Part shown: one piece after another, positions 11,363 through 24,000 of the stretch
How the letters are laid out: every line of letters begins with the position of its first letter
How positions within the stretch are numbered: position 1 is the first letter of the stretch
Origin: Symsagittifera roscoffensis
Taxonomy: Eukaryota > Xenacoelomorpha > Acoela > Convolutidae
Direction of reading: 5' to 3'
NCBI RefSeq assembly: GCF_963678635.1
Contig: NC_087067.1
Location: forward strand, 48,279,618-48,343,617
DNA length: 64,000 nt
Program-made: the position numbers and the translations under genes
Notes under the pieces: generated by a model
Told to the model about the DNA's origin: nothing
The model's database searches: none
What the model saw: the letters and a program-made list of their open reading frames with translations, nothing else

Positions 11363-13752
11363 CCATTTCAGCCAATTTACAGTCGAAAGAAGATGGCTGC
11401 AATTTAACATAAAAAACTTATACTCTCGCTTGATGTTTTATTATATCTGGTTAATACTCCTGCTTGATGTGTTATTATTTCTGGCTATTAAAATTTTCTT
11501 TCTATGAATGCAAAACAAAAATTATATAACTTTCCGCAACTATTGGCTGCTATATTGAATAACCTGTAATTGAACTCTAACTTTATCTGTTTTTCAGACT
11601 ACGTAAGTGCAGATAAATTTAAAATTGGAGCTGATTTTTGAGCAAAATCACTATCAAAATCAATTAAAGGCAAGAGAAAGATCGCTTTAAAGTTCCTTTT
11701 TTGCTTCATCAAGTTTTTCGAAACATTGAAAATGTAAAAACAAAAACCTCGACATATTTTTAACAATAACTAACAATTTTAATTTTAACTTTTTTGCTTC
11801 AAGTTTTTCGAAACATTGAAAATGTAAAAACAAAAACCTCGACATATTTTTAACAATAACTAACAATTTTAATTTTAACTTTTTTGCTTCAAGTTTTTCG
11901 AAACATTGAAAATGTAAAAACAAAAACCTCGAAAAATTTTTAAGTGTTGACAGATTAATCAATTTGCTCATTAAAACAAAAATGATTTGGGCCGATTATT
12001 CATAAGTAGAATTGAAGGATAATTGGAGTAGCGTTTTGAAAATGTTATCTATACCAGACGCAATTACTCAGTTGCGTGCAAGTAGCACATGTTCCTACAA
12101 TTATTGATATAACGTTCAATGCGCTTTTCTGAGTGCGTGTATTCTTTTGAATAATTTCATCTTCTGAAAATATTTCTCTCGATGAGTTTTCTCTTGTTCT
12201 TCATCAAGTGACCTTTGAAATCTAATCGAACGATTGAAGAATACACAAAACAATTTTTTATTTTTTATGAAAACAAATTGAAAAAGCTTGAAAGCTTGGA
12301 CCAAAACATTTGCTACGCTTCGATTCTCATTTGCTGGTAACCCAAGTTTTAGAACTTATTTATTTGATCAAGCTGTTTTGCGCAAAAACATGATTTCTTT
12401 GTTAATTTTCATAGAGAGCGAACCAAGACTGAATAAATTTTCATTAAATATATTACTCAAAGCAATCTGAAATTTATTTGTACTACCTAGTTGTTTCATT
12501 TTTGCGTGAAAAGAAAACAGAAACACCATTTTTGGCAAGATTGTATGGAAACTAGATTTTCCTTAATAAATACCTTTTAAGATTAAAAAAAAAGATGCTG
12601 ACAAATTTTCAACTAAGTTTTGCTCGTTTTTCGTACTATCCATTTTGGTTTCTAAGTTGTAACAGAACAATCACACTGAAGCTCAAACTTCTTCAAGCTC
12701 ACTTCTGTCGATAAGTTGAAACATGGTCAACCAACAACAAATTGTTTTGCGTTGAACTGTTTCTCAATTCAGCTGAAACTAAAATGACTGGTGATATTAG
12801 GTCGATTCTCTGAACGTCCTGACTGCCTTATAGCATCTGCAATCAATAGTTATCTTTTTTTTCTAATTCAGTGTAAATTTAACTTAAAATCAAAATACAT
12901 TGGTTTTGAATGGTGCAAGGAAAAGTTTTTCGTTGCTTGTTCACAGTTGTCATCCTGTTTTTTTGATCATCAAACATCTCATATTCTTCGAAATAATATG
13001 CAAATGGTGTCGAAATTCTAATATCATAGGAGTCAGTTATGCGCGATGAAAGCCCCAGTTAACAGCGTGTGAATTTTTAGAATGCCATTCCAATTGTGTA
13101 ACCGTCCTCAACGCTGAGGGATCGCCATTTGGATCTTGTGCCTCTGATGCAAATGTTGGTTGCTCTTAGTATAGCGAATGAAATTCTACATCTCACCCAG
13201 CACATGACATGACTATATGGGCGGTCCTATTTTGATTCCAGGCCATCTGCTAGTCGTTTGACGAAAAACGTGAACTCCGGTGCCAAAACACCATCTATTG
13301 AAGTGACAAGTGGAGTGAAAGACATGTGCTTTTCTTCACAAGCTGGTCCGTACTCATTTTTCTTCTCAATCTCTGAAGTTTTCAGTACATTCATGGGATT
13401 GCGGTTTTGGTAAGACGGAGCGTCAGTGTCTGAAAGATCTGCTATTAGTGCCGGGGTTCCATTTTCTACATCTGGTTCTTTTACGACAGGTTCTCTTTTC
13501 ACATCTTTCCACAAAATTGAAGCAAGATCGCCCACTGCGTCTCTTATTTCGTTGTGTCGTAGTGTTACCAGTCCGCCCTTCTTGCAAGAAGGTGCATGCT
13601 GTAAGTCAAAATCTTGTTGACATCCATCGCATCTCGAGAAAGAACGTTTGAGTGGTTTTCTGTACCTGACACATAGAGCGTCTCTGAACTCTGTGGCTGA
13701 CAAATCAAAATTATCTTTCAACAAGGGCAGCGAAGTTAGCCACAAGGAACAG
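11363..13752. repeat. tandem duplication, unit 2 (2,390 bp)
   Basis: Second copy of 8973-11362. On its right it runs without a break into the rest of the LINE, so the LINE was present before the duplication. Confidence 0.95.
11700..11950. repeat. 90-bp minisatellite (duplicated copy)
   Basis: Copy of the array at 9310-9560, displaced by 2,390 bases. Confidence 0.9.
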
Positions 13753-16096
13753 TTGTTGTCGATTATTCTCTGGATCGCTCGTTTTTGATCTGCTGGTAAA
13801 ACTGCAAGCAATTCATCGAGTTTATCTTTGTCCACAGCATTTTGTTTCTCCTGGTGATTATTTCTTGCTTCTCTCATCTTTGTTTTTTGTAGAGTTTGGT
13901 CGAAATCATCTTGGAGAAGGATCGAACTCACGAGACAGTCGGTTGCTTCACGTGAAGTGGAAAATGCTAGTTCGGCACCTTCTATTGGATTTCGCACGCC
14001 TAGTCCCCCTCTTTTGACAGGAAGTGAATATAAAACACGATCTGAGTGTGTGACACTAGAAGTTCCTAGTAAGCTTGGCAAAAAGTTTTCCTCCAACATC
14101 TTCTCGAGAGGAGCAAACAACTGCGACGTATCTTTGACTACTCTCTGGACAAAATTCCATTCGCATTGCAGTGATCTTGTTAATCCGACTAAAGCAGCTT
14201 GAGGTTCTTTTTCTGCCACTTTGGACAACTCGCCAAGACAATCCCCAACCATTCTTGGACCTTTTTTAAAGTGAAACAAATTTTGCCTTCATCAAAGCCA
14301 ATAAATCCGCCCAAATATCGTCTACCTTCAAATATTCTGATGCCGAACCTGTCAAACAATTGATGAGCTTTTTCAACAAAGTTCGGGTGAACAACCAAAT
14401 AACTTTTGCTTGGCTCGGGGTAATAGCCATACTTCGGGCCGTTTTCAGTCAAAGATGACAACCGTTCAACCAGGTTTTCTAATGGGCCGAGAGCTCCCGA
14501 ATCATCTGCATACCATGTTTGTAAATACTTATCTCGGTCTTTGAGTGATTCAATCAATGGCATCAATGAAACCCCATAGAATAACATCGCTAGTGGATCA
14601 CCCTGTGTAGTGCCTTCGCTACTGAAAAGAAGTTCTGTCGTTCCTGCAACAATTAGCAGTGCATACCCTCTATATGTGTTGAAAAGAAATCGTAAGCACC
14701 TTGGCCAAAGTATTCTAGCATTCCATAGAGCCGTTTCCCTGTTCAATGCATTGAATGCATTTGAGGCATTCATCAATAGAAGACCATGTCCGTCCTCTTT
14801 GGTGCTATTAAACAACTCCTTCACTGCGTGTACAGCTCCTTCTATTCCTGCTTTCACACCACAAGCTAGTTGTTGAGATCCACAAGTTTCTTCGAGATCT
14901 TTTTTTGGTCGCTTCGGCCATACATTTACACATTACTCTTCGCAAACACTCACCTATGCCAATGGGTCTAACTCCGGGGCAATTGTCCAAAGCGATCAGA
15001 CGACCTGACATCAATGCTCGTATTTGGTTCCATGGAATAATTTCGTTAGCTATCTTTGTGATCAGCGCTGCCACTTCGTCTTTCAAAGCCGAACTGTGTC
15101 CTTCAAATCGAAGAAATGCGTCTTTCCAGTGTTCCGAATCTGTTCCTGAAGGTCCGGCTCCACCGTGCATTGACCTCGCAATTTTTTCTATATAAGAAGA
15201 AGTGATGGTTACTGTTTCTAACTCAGGCAAGCTGTCTACTTGTATTCTTGCTTCTTCTTTTGACTGTTTTGCTACGGGATGCTTTTCTTTCAGAATGTCA
15301 ATGACTAATTTTCTTGTTTTTGTTGTCGAATCAATAACTTCGTCATTTGGATGGAGCAAACCTCCGCCAGATCTGCTTGTCAGCCAACGCATGGCAGACC
15401 GAACTTTCCCTTCCATCATCATTCGTGCAAAAACCACTGCGGTGTGCTCGTCTTCAGATCTGTTTTTTTCATAGGTTTCCTCGGTTGTTTTTGTGAACAT
15501 CGTTTGGCTTCTCGTAGTAGAATATTGAACTTACTATATTCTCAGTCTTCAAGTCGTCTTCCTATCAAAGCTCTCAAATCACGTGTGGTTTTTATCATTG
15601 GGTCCCGCTGTAAGATTAATCGGCTGAATACAAGATGTCGTTCTGAACATTCGTTTTGGTTCAATCGGCAGACTTCTTTCGTTAAAAGATCAACGTATTT
15701 ACGGCCAAGGTTTCCCCCCGGGATTAAATACAGTTTGCCTTGGAGGTTCACACTCACAGTCCATCTGTTCCCCCATTCAGTTTCTTGAACTTCCTTAGAT
15801 CTGTCGAGAGACCCTCCAAAGGCGTCAAACAAACAGTTTGTGACGTTTTTTGTAATAGGTACGACAGGATAATGGTCTTGCTCAACGAGGGTCATAACAC
15901 GAAGCTGTTGAGTCGCCCCAATATGTTGTTCTTCATTTTCTATTTTGTCTTCAGTTTCGTTGTATGAATCCTCTTGTTCATCGTCACTAACTCTCTGCGA
16001 CGCAAAAACGGTGTCCTCTTTTGGATTTTCTTCCGAGTGATCACGAAAACCAAAATAAGATGGCGGTCTTATCGCTCTGTCGCTTCTCCTCATCAT
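13077..16096 (-). mobile_element. non-LTR retrotransposon (LINE), defective
   Basis: Reverse transcriptase of a family I know from cnidarian and other invertebrate genomes. In order: an acidic N-terminal segment (15542-16096); a pre-RT and RT segment with MRWLTSRSGGGLL, LIALDNCPGVRPIGIGE, EGTTQGDPLAM and WYADD (about 14189-15500); and a C-terminal segment with a Cys-Cys-His-Cys finger (CDGCQQDFDLQHAPSC), TLRHNEIRD, SFTPLVTSIDG and a tail WVRCRISFAILR ending at 13077. Dead: the frame shifts at least three times, and the RT motif-A aspartate is Asn (LLLMNASNAFN). The C-terminal finger resembles elements with a restriction-like endonuclease, but the segment after ALIADLS looks shortened, so the nuclease core is probably missing. 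Confidence 0.8.
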
Positions 16097-16124
16097 TTCG
16101 TGTCAGGGTTGACAAACTCCTCAA

Positions 16125-16215
16125 TAGTTGCAATAGTTCCGATAGTTGCTATTGTTGCAATAGTTGCGATTGTTGCAATAGTTGCAATATTTGCAATAGT
16201 TGCAATAGTTGTCAA
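16125..16215. repeat. TTGCAATAG-type microsatellite
   Basis: Imperfect 9-base repeats (TTGCAATAG and variants), then TGT-rich sequence, directly 5' of the LINE coding region; possibly part of its 5' untranslated end. Confidence 0.8.
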
Positions 16216-17130
16216 TGTTGTTGTGGTTGTTGTTGTTTTTTTTTCTTTTTCTTTTCTTGTTTAACAAGACACGTGCTAAATTTGGCGTAATTTTTGCTAA
16301 AGGCCAAATTATCTTTTTATAGTTATCTTTTTTGTCTCAATTTTTCTCCAATTTGATTGCTCAACAAAAACGAAAAGTTGAGCATTTGCGATCTGTTTTT
16401 AGCCAGCATCTTATTGCAAGTTTCTGATATCTATTTTTAATGAGATTTTTCAAAAATACTACAGGCAAATATTGAAGGGATCATCGCTTTGTTTCCTAAA
16501 TGTTTCGCAGTTTCCAGGAAACTGACTTGGTCCAGAGAAAACAAAAATCAACCTTTTTAATCAAAATTTAGTTAAAGTCAAGGTCAGCTAACTTTGTATC
16601 TTTTTATTTTCCTGAAATTAATGAAAAAATGTCAAAAAAAGTTGGCTGTTTTGCAAACAAATTAAAACAGTACACAAACGAGAGTTCAGAATTTTTTGAC
16701 CTGATCGTTATCAACTGATTGTAAATCAGCATAATTTTTCTCTTTAATTTAAAATTATGTAATGTTATCCAAGCCAACTCGCAGAAGAGCTTACGACTTG
16801 TGATTTTTCCCTGCGAGGCACTATCTTAACCTCTTTTGTTGTTTTGTAACAGAAAATGAAGTTCATCGTTTTTTGTTATTGGTGAGATGATAGAACTAAT
16901 GAAAGCCTGAAACTTTATGTTTAAAAAATGTTAGGTACATTTGTCAACAACTTTCCACATCCAACAACTATTCAAAAAATTTAAAAAAATTTCTCGAGTT
17001 TTTTTCGTTCTTGAAATTTTATGACCAGGAAAGCGCAAAAAAGCAATGAATAATACCAATTGAATACAAAAAAAACAATTATTGATTTTAGTTAGGTTTA
17101 AAACTAACAATTATAAGCCTAATAAAAATA
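16216..17130. other. intergenic, no gene recognised
   Basis: AT-rich, no supported frame, no clear repeat-family match. Confidence 0.35.
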
Positions 17131-17900
17131 AGACGAAAAATTTTTTTTCGCTCGAAATTAGACTGAAATATAAAAATTTTCAACCGGTTTTTCTCGACAC
17201 TGGAAAAATTTAATGTCGTTCAAATCACAACTAAAATGGCTTTAATATGATATATCACTCGACCCATTCCGATGATTAATTGATACCTGATTTTTTTGAG
17301 TGGAACAGAAAAAGAAAGGAAAACAAGGACAGCCGGTTATTGTGCAAGTAGCACAAAATGTTCTGACGGCGGCTTTTAAAAACCAAAATGAACAAAAAAC
17401 GTGAACAAGAGCGTAGGCATATTCGAAAATCATAGTAAAAAAAGCAAAGTGAGCAACAATTTTTGTACAAAAAGACAAGAAAAACAAAAAAATTCTGATA
17501 AAATTTTCATTGTTTTTTACTGAAATTTATTATTCCCAAAGTAATTCCCAAAAATTTCAAAAACTAATTCCAGTTTGATTCCCAAAAACTAATTTAGTTG
17601 ATTAATTTTGAAACTAAGCACAAGTAAACTATTGTAAATGACCTAAATTAAGCATAAATAAGCCTGCTCGTTCCCTTTATTTGCTCAAAATTAGACTAAA
17701 ATCACTCGACGCATTCCGATAATAATTTGTTGTATCTCATTTTGCGTGAGGAAAAAACCAAATCACAACCAAAGTTCCGAATTCAAAGTTCCCCCACATT
17801 TTTCAAATGGTCGGAACAAAAAACTAAAACACCCAAATACAAAGCTCCTCCTCATTTTCAATGGTCGGAAAAACAACTTTGGGTGTTGTTTCTTTTTGCA
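17130..17900 (+). repeat. dispersed repeat family R1, one partial and one longer copy
   Basis: A fragment with TTTCTCGACACTGG and the CACGACTGAAAG-like phrase (17140-17310) is followed by a second copy opening AGGACAGCCGGTTATTG and TGTGCAAGTAGCACA. That copy ends TTTTCAATGGTCGGAAAA near 17870. Confidence 0.7.
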
Positions 17901-18055
17901 TTGACATAAAACACCATTGGCGATCGTTCCTTCCCACTCCCAGACGGTGCAAAGGATTAAAAGCAACTCAAAAACAAATATTTGAATCTAATCTTATCTA
18001 TCTGGCAATTACATCTACATTTAAGAAAAGGAAGTTAAAAGAGATATTCGCAATT

Positions 18056-21000
18056 TCAGTTTGAACACAGACTAGATGCATCTACAAAATAAAGATGTTT
18101 GACAATTCCTGAGGCGTTTACTCTGGAAGAGGGCTCCAGTTGGAGACACTGTTTAGTGAGAAGAAGAAGCTGTCTATGTTCTGGTTGTTGAAGTACTTCT
18201 ATCGTCTCTACTTCAGGTGGTGGTTGGTCACACATCGCAATCTGTTCAAGCAACACAAAACAAACAAATAGACTTTTGGATAACATAGTCAAACTAAAAG
18301 GAAACTGATGCAGCATTTGCAATGAACAATTTGAAATTAAATTTTAATATAAACAGGGAAAATACTACTTTAGCCCAAAAATTTCATCTAAAATCGGGAT
18401 TTGATTTTCTTCTCAATTAGTTTTTGCAAAAAAAACAAATACTTACCGCAAATACTTTCCGCTTTTTTGTAACAAATACATGTCGGTTCTTGATAATAGA
18501 AAACGCATTTTAATATTCTATCCTGACCTGGTACATAAGGGCTGCTTTGTTCGAGTGCTGACTGGCTCTCCATGGTAACATTCCTCCTGCCATCTGGATG
18601 ATGACACAGCCAAAAGACCAAATGTCACATGACCTGCCATACCCACGGCCTCTGATGACCTTAAACAAGAAATAAAGGTCAAGGTTAAACACAAGCTGAT
18701 TTAGTGCAGTGGGGAAAACCAGGACGTGAAATCAATATGGTCGACCAAAAAATGCTGATCTTAAACGCGCCCCGCTTGCTCAAGAAAATCTTAGTTTCTC
18801 CAATGATTTAACAGACATTAACCCCACATTTTTTGTACCCTCGAGCATTAAAAGTATTGTACCAATGCAAAAAATAGGGAAAAAAACAATTTGATTGAGG
18901 TTCGGTGCGATCTCCTTCTCCTTAAAACATGATCCTGAAAATTTCCAAACTAATCAATTTACAAAAAATCAAGATTGTACAAAATTAATGCGCAAAATTA
19001 AAATTTTAATCACGCGAAACTATCTGAAGCCTAAAAAACCTTGAAGCAATTTAAATTTCAATTATTAAAGATTTTGATACAAAAACGGGGCGTCAGAATT
19101 TAACAAATCGAAGCTACCAGAAGACACCATCATTCGAAAGCTTAAAAATACAGTGTTATGGGCTGAAATGCTCTAGAAAAAGAAATCAAGAACTGAATTA
19201 AGAAAATTGAAATCTACTTCGGGCGCCATGAAACAGACAGTTCCGACAAGTTCGTTAGCAAACTGCATAGGTCCAGTGCCGTCTTTGGACACTAGTGATG
19301 CAGTGCCGAAGTCGCACAACTTCAAAGTAGTCCCAGTCAAGTCCAGAAGCAGGTTGTCACCCTGGATCAAAACGAAATCCTGTGAACACTCATACAAAAC
19401 TGAGCATTTTTAAATTTTCTGGTAATTGTTTTAACTTTATTTATATTATACCGAAATGTTCAACTTGTTCATATTTGGAGAAAACAATTTAATTCTGCTA
19501 GTTACTACTAATTTATCGTACCTTTATGTCTCTGTGTGCCACTTGGCAGTCGTGGAGATACTGGATTGCCAGTGCTAATTGACGGAGCAGAAGACGGAGG
19601 GAGGACTGGTTGAATGGGCCAAAGTGACGCACATGGTTAGACACAGTGCCACCTGTAGCAAACATGAAAGAAAAATTAAATTTTTCAACTTATTTATAAA
19701 AAATACAAGAAACATTTCATCAATTACAGTAATGAACAGGCAACGAGTCCTACTGGCACACAACAGTTAACAACTGTTTCTATTGTAATTTATTGTAAAT
19801 GTTTTTATCGCCATAAACTAGTTTTAGGGATCTAAAAACTGTCAAAACATCAAGTTAAAAAGAGCGAAATATTTTGATGTGAGTAGTGACCTGGCATCCA
19901 CTCCTGGTATATATTGAATGTGTAATTGTCGACAGAACAGTTGCTTCCGAACACCTCCACAATGTGTGCATGTCTCAACTGTCTCGCCATCTCAAACTCT
20001 TTCCTTTCTTCTTCAACAGCTGAAGATGATTTGAAGTCAGCCACACCAGTCCCCCCTAACACGCTGGACTGAAAACAAATACCCTATCTTTTCATTTCCC
20101 CTGATTTCAAATTGTAGCTGCATCTAGATTCAAATAATTTGCAGCCAGATCGAGGTCAAATTAGGATAGCGACCGCTGCTTTCCCAAGTAAATGTGACCC
20201 TCTCTCATATCCAAGGGTCGCCAACTTGGTACTAACTTGAAACTCCTGTTTGTCAAAACAGTTCCTGATTTTTTTCTAGAATTCCATTCGAAGCTGATAC
20301 GTACTTATTTCGAGCAGATGGCGCGCATCAAAAGAATGCGATATTTTAGTCAGCGGCTTTTTGTGCACGTTTTTTTTGTGTGTGCAGAAAACATGCTGAA
20401 ATTGCCGTTTTGACCAAAAATAGCTATTTTTCGTGCGCGCTGTTTCAAAAGATGTTTTTGTTTTGCTTTTTCTATTTTATAGCTCGGTAAAAATTAAGAT
20501 GCACATAAAGAAAATCACTGCAAGTTTTTCAAAGCAGCCTGTATTTAGATTGGTCGTTACAAATAGGGAAAGTTTCATCCGAGAAAACAGTAAGTAGTAG
20601 GATGCAAAATTTGACCCACCCTAGAGGTTGTGCCCATGCCCAGTTTTATCTGCTTGACAACCATCATGTGTCCATAGTGTATGGCCTTGATGACGTAACA
20701 GAGACTATGGCCCCCTCTGCCAATGCATTCTCCCTTCATCCAATCTTTGCCCTCTTCAAAGTGAGCGAAGTCAATTTCACGCAAGATCTAGACAACAAAA
20801 CTCAGAATTTGTTCTCACTCTTGTTTTGAATCCTCTCACATTTAAAACTAGTTCAATTTAAAAACGACCACATACATTCCACTGAATTATCAAACTGAAT
20901 CGCAAAGCCATTTCTATAAGTTTGAACTAGTTTATCTAAACCAAAAAAATTCAACCAAGTTTTCTTTAACGTTGTCTCTTTCAAGAAAAATTCAGAACCA

Positions 21001-24000
21001 ACTTTGTATAGAGTACTTCAGCGGTATGCTTTACACTGTTTTTCCAAATTATTACTCAAAAATACCTTATCGTTTGACTTTGACAATGGTCGGATTTCGT
21101 TGCTTTCTCGAAGAGATGAGCTTTCACTGGAAGGATTCCTGCTAATCTGACAACCAGGACCACCAGAAACTTTCAAAATTTCATCTAATAATCCAACATT
21201 TGAGTTTTGTCGCGTCAATCGAACTTTCAAACTTTGCTCTTTCATTTTCTTATCGATGTAATTGCACACTTTACTGCACTCTGGGTTAAGTTTATTTAAC
21301 TCACCCCGAAAATATTCGCCTCTTTTTTGTTCTTTGGCACAATACTGAGCAGTCGTTGATATGATTTCTTTGGCAAGATTTCTCGTCTCTTTTTCGAAAT
21401 GACCGAAACAAGATATTATCGGAATGAGAAGAAATTCAACAAAATTTGGCCAATAATGATCTTGGATTTTGTCCCAAGTATGCATTTTCAAAAGATGGAC
21501 AAGTTCTTGCATATCTTGGCAAATAAACGTAGATGTTCCATTGTCTTGCGAAGATTTGATATGTTTAGAGATATGAGAGGCTTGTAGGATCATGTAATGA
21601 AACCATATAAAGGGGTTCAAGTTCTTTTCTGAAAAAAAGGTACAATATAGATTTTAGTTATAAAGGTTTCAGCTTAATGGTCGAACGGAAGCCATACATA
21701 CCCAACGCTTTGGTGAAGGCTGTTTTGATCGGAAGCTCTTTTGAACTGTCACTAAAAACCATAGAAATGTGAGTACGATAGAGTGGTAAATTTTGTCGAC
21801 CATTTGCACATTTTGAATAAATTTTCTGTGGTGTAGACAATGGTGAATGACAAGGAGACGAGTCTGATCTAGACAGTGAAGATAATTTAAGCAAACAATG
21901 CAAAAACAAAGGCACCCTCTTGCGAGAAAACTATTTGCCATATTTATAACAGCTTTATAACATATTTTTAACCTCTTGGAAGAAAATTATTAGCCATATT
22001 TATCTGTTGTACATTCGATTTGAAGTCAAGCAAATTGTGAAACATTTATTCGTTTACCTCTTCATTCGCTCAATTACCTGCCAAAATGCCTTCAGTGTGT
22101 TTTGTTTTGCTTGTTATTAAAATCTCTGTCTAGATCAGACCCCTCTGCTTGCCATTTACTTAGACAACTTGTGAAAAAAAAATAAGTTTTTTGAGCACTT
22201 GCCGGAGTGTTGAGACAAAAATAACGTTTTGAGGCGTTGCCCTATTGGAGGTCGTAAGAAAAACAGGATTTTAACACACATGTACATGATTTTGAAAAAA
22301 ATCTTTTACGAAAGCGACTTGAGAGGCTACCAAGTATGCAATTTACCATTCAGGTGGTACCTCCTGAGCAAAAAAATTCAGCTAAATGAAACTTTAAATA
22401 TAAAAATTGACCTTTTTTATTTGAAAATTCATCTTCCTTCAAGCCCCAAAACATACCATGTTACAAAAAACACTAATTAGTTCTTCATTAAGGCATAGAT
22501 AAAGATCCTTCCGTAAATGTGAACGATTCGCTTATTTCAACTCATCAACTTCGAAAAATTTTTGAAGTATATTTTTGTCCAATTGCCCAATTCGTGAAAA
22601 ATTAGTCTAACTTTGGTTCTATTACTATTTGACAACTCTATTTGCTTTGCGCTTAGTGAGAGTTCTTTTTTCATTGCACGTGAAGGAAGCTCTTGATTTT
22701 CACGAATCTTCAAAAGTTGACGCTTCTTTGATAGAACAAACCTAGGCTGCATCAATGTTTTCCAAACTCCGCTGGTAAACCTTAAAATTAAAATTCACTT
22801 TCGATACTAGAAATTATTTACGTTGTTTTGCAACATTTCTACATTTATAAAACATAGCCAACTAATAGTTGGAAAAAAGTAATGAACGCAAGAAAACTGA
22901 AAAAAAAACGGACCTGTTTTTTCAAGAGCCTTCAATTTTTGAATTTTGAAAAAAAATGGCCTTAAAGCTCTTTGAATTTGAAGAACAATTTATGATGGAC
23001 ACTTTTCTATTAAAATTAACGCAATTGGAGAAAACTGAATCATTACGTATAACTTTTATTTCGCTGGGAAATCTGATCATTAATTTCCATTTTCGAAATA
23101 AGAAGTCGATCACTTTTTGGTGACTTTTACACTTTCGCTGTTCGATAGTGGAGTTTGCTTTAAAATCTGTGGTTTCTGCGATTCGCAGAGGATCTTTGAA
23201 AAACTATCCAGCCTGTCTAAGCATAGTCCGTTTCTCTTATTTCCCCACAACCCAGACTGAGTTTTTGTGCTGAGCGAAGCTCTTTTTTGCAACTCAAGGC
23301 CGTTTCTTTTTGCGTCTAGAACTTTAGAACTTTCACGTGGTACCACTATTGCAGCCGTAATCGGTCAGGCTGTGGTGGACCTGCAGCTAGAGGTCAAGTA
23401 AGAGCTCGTCCTCGCGTTTTATCACTACCATGGCAGGGGATCGATTACACGATCTGACGATCTCGAAGTGAACACCTTACCACTATGCTAAGTGCCTCCT
23501 TGCCGCTTTTAACAATGGAAATGCACTGAACTTAATAAAAATCACAATTTAAACCGCAAAAAAATCAAAATTGAGCGTGAACAAATTTTAAGACTTTTTC
23601 CTGAAAAAAAAAACAAAAAAAAATCAGCAAGACCTATATAAGAGTACTCACTATGTTCATTACTCTAAATTGAGAACGTAATTTGCCTTCCTTCAGCAGA
23701 TCAATTTGGGGTCAGCTTTAAAAAAATCGAAAATCAAACAGGGAAAAATCAAACTTGCGCGTGAGTAAATTTTCTGAAAAAACATGATTAAATGACCCTA
23801 ATAAGACTGCACTTCACTCATTGACACTAAAAAACTTAAAATGGAAAAACATTGTATTCAACGTGAATTAACTAACTCACTTGTTTTTCAGCATCAAAAA
23901 CAGCTGTTCAATTATGGACTTCAAGTGTAGGCTGCAGGACGAATCCAAAAAGCAGAATAAATTCTAAAATATATAGAAGCTCATACCAACCAAAACATCG

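Noticed and set aside
16021-16290. Cys-rich frame (SCNSCDCC-like) as a small secreted protein
   Set aside because: It is the nine-base microsatellite read through, on the strand opposite the LINE.
23131-23315. Candidate MAP3K1 exon with protein-like frame (DAKRNGLELQKRASL and on)
   Set aside because: It lies mostly in a SINE body and partly in repeat R4, which occurs elsewhere without it; the splice-phase fit is probably chance.
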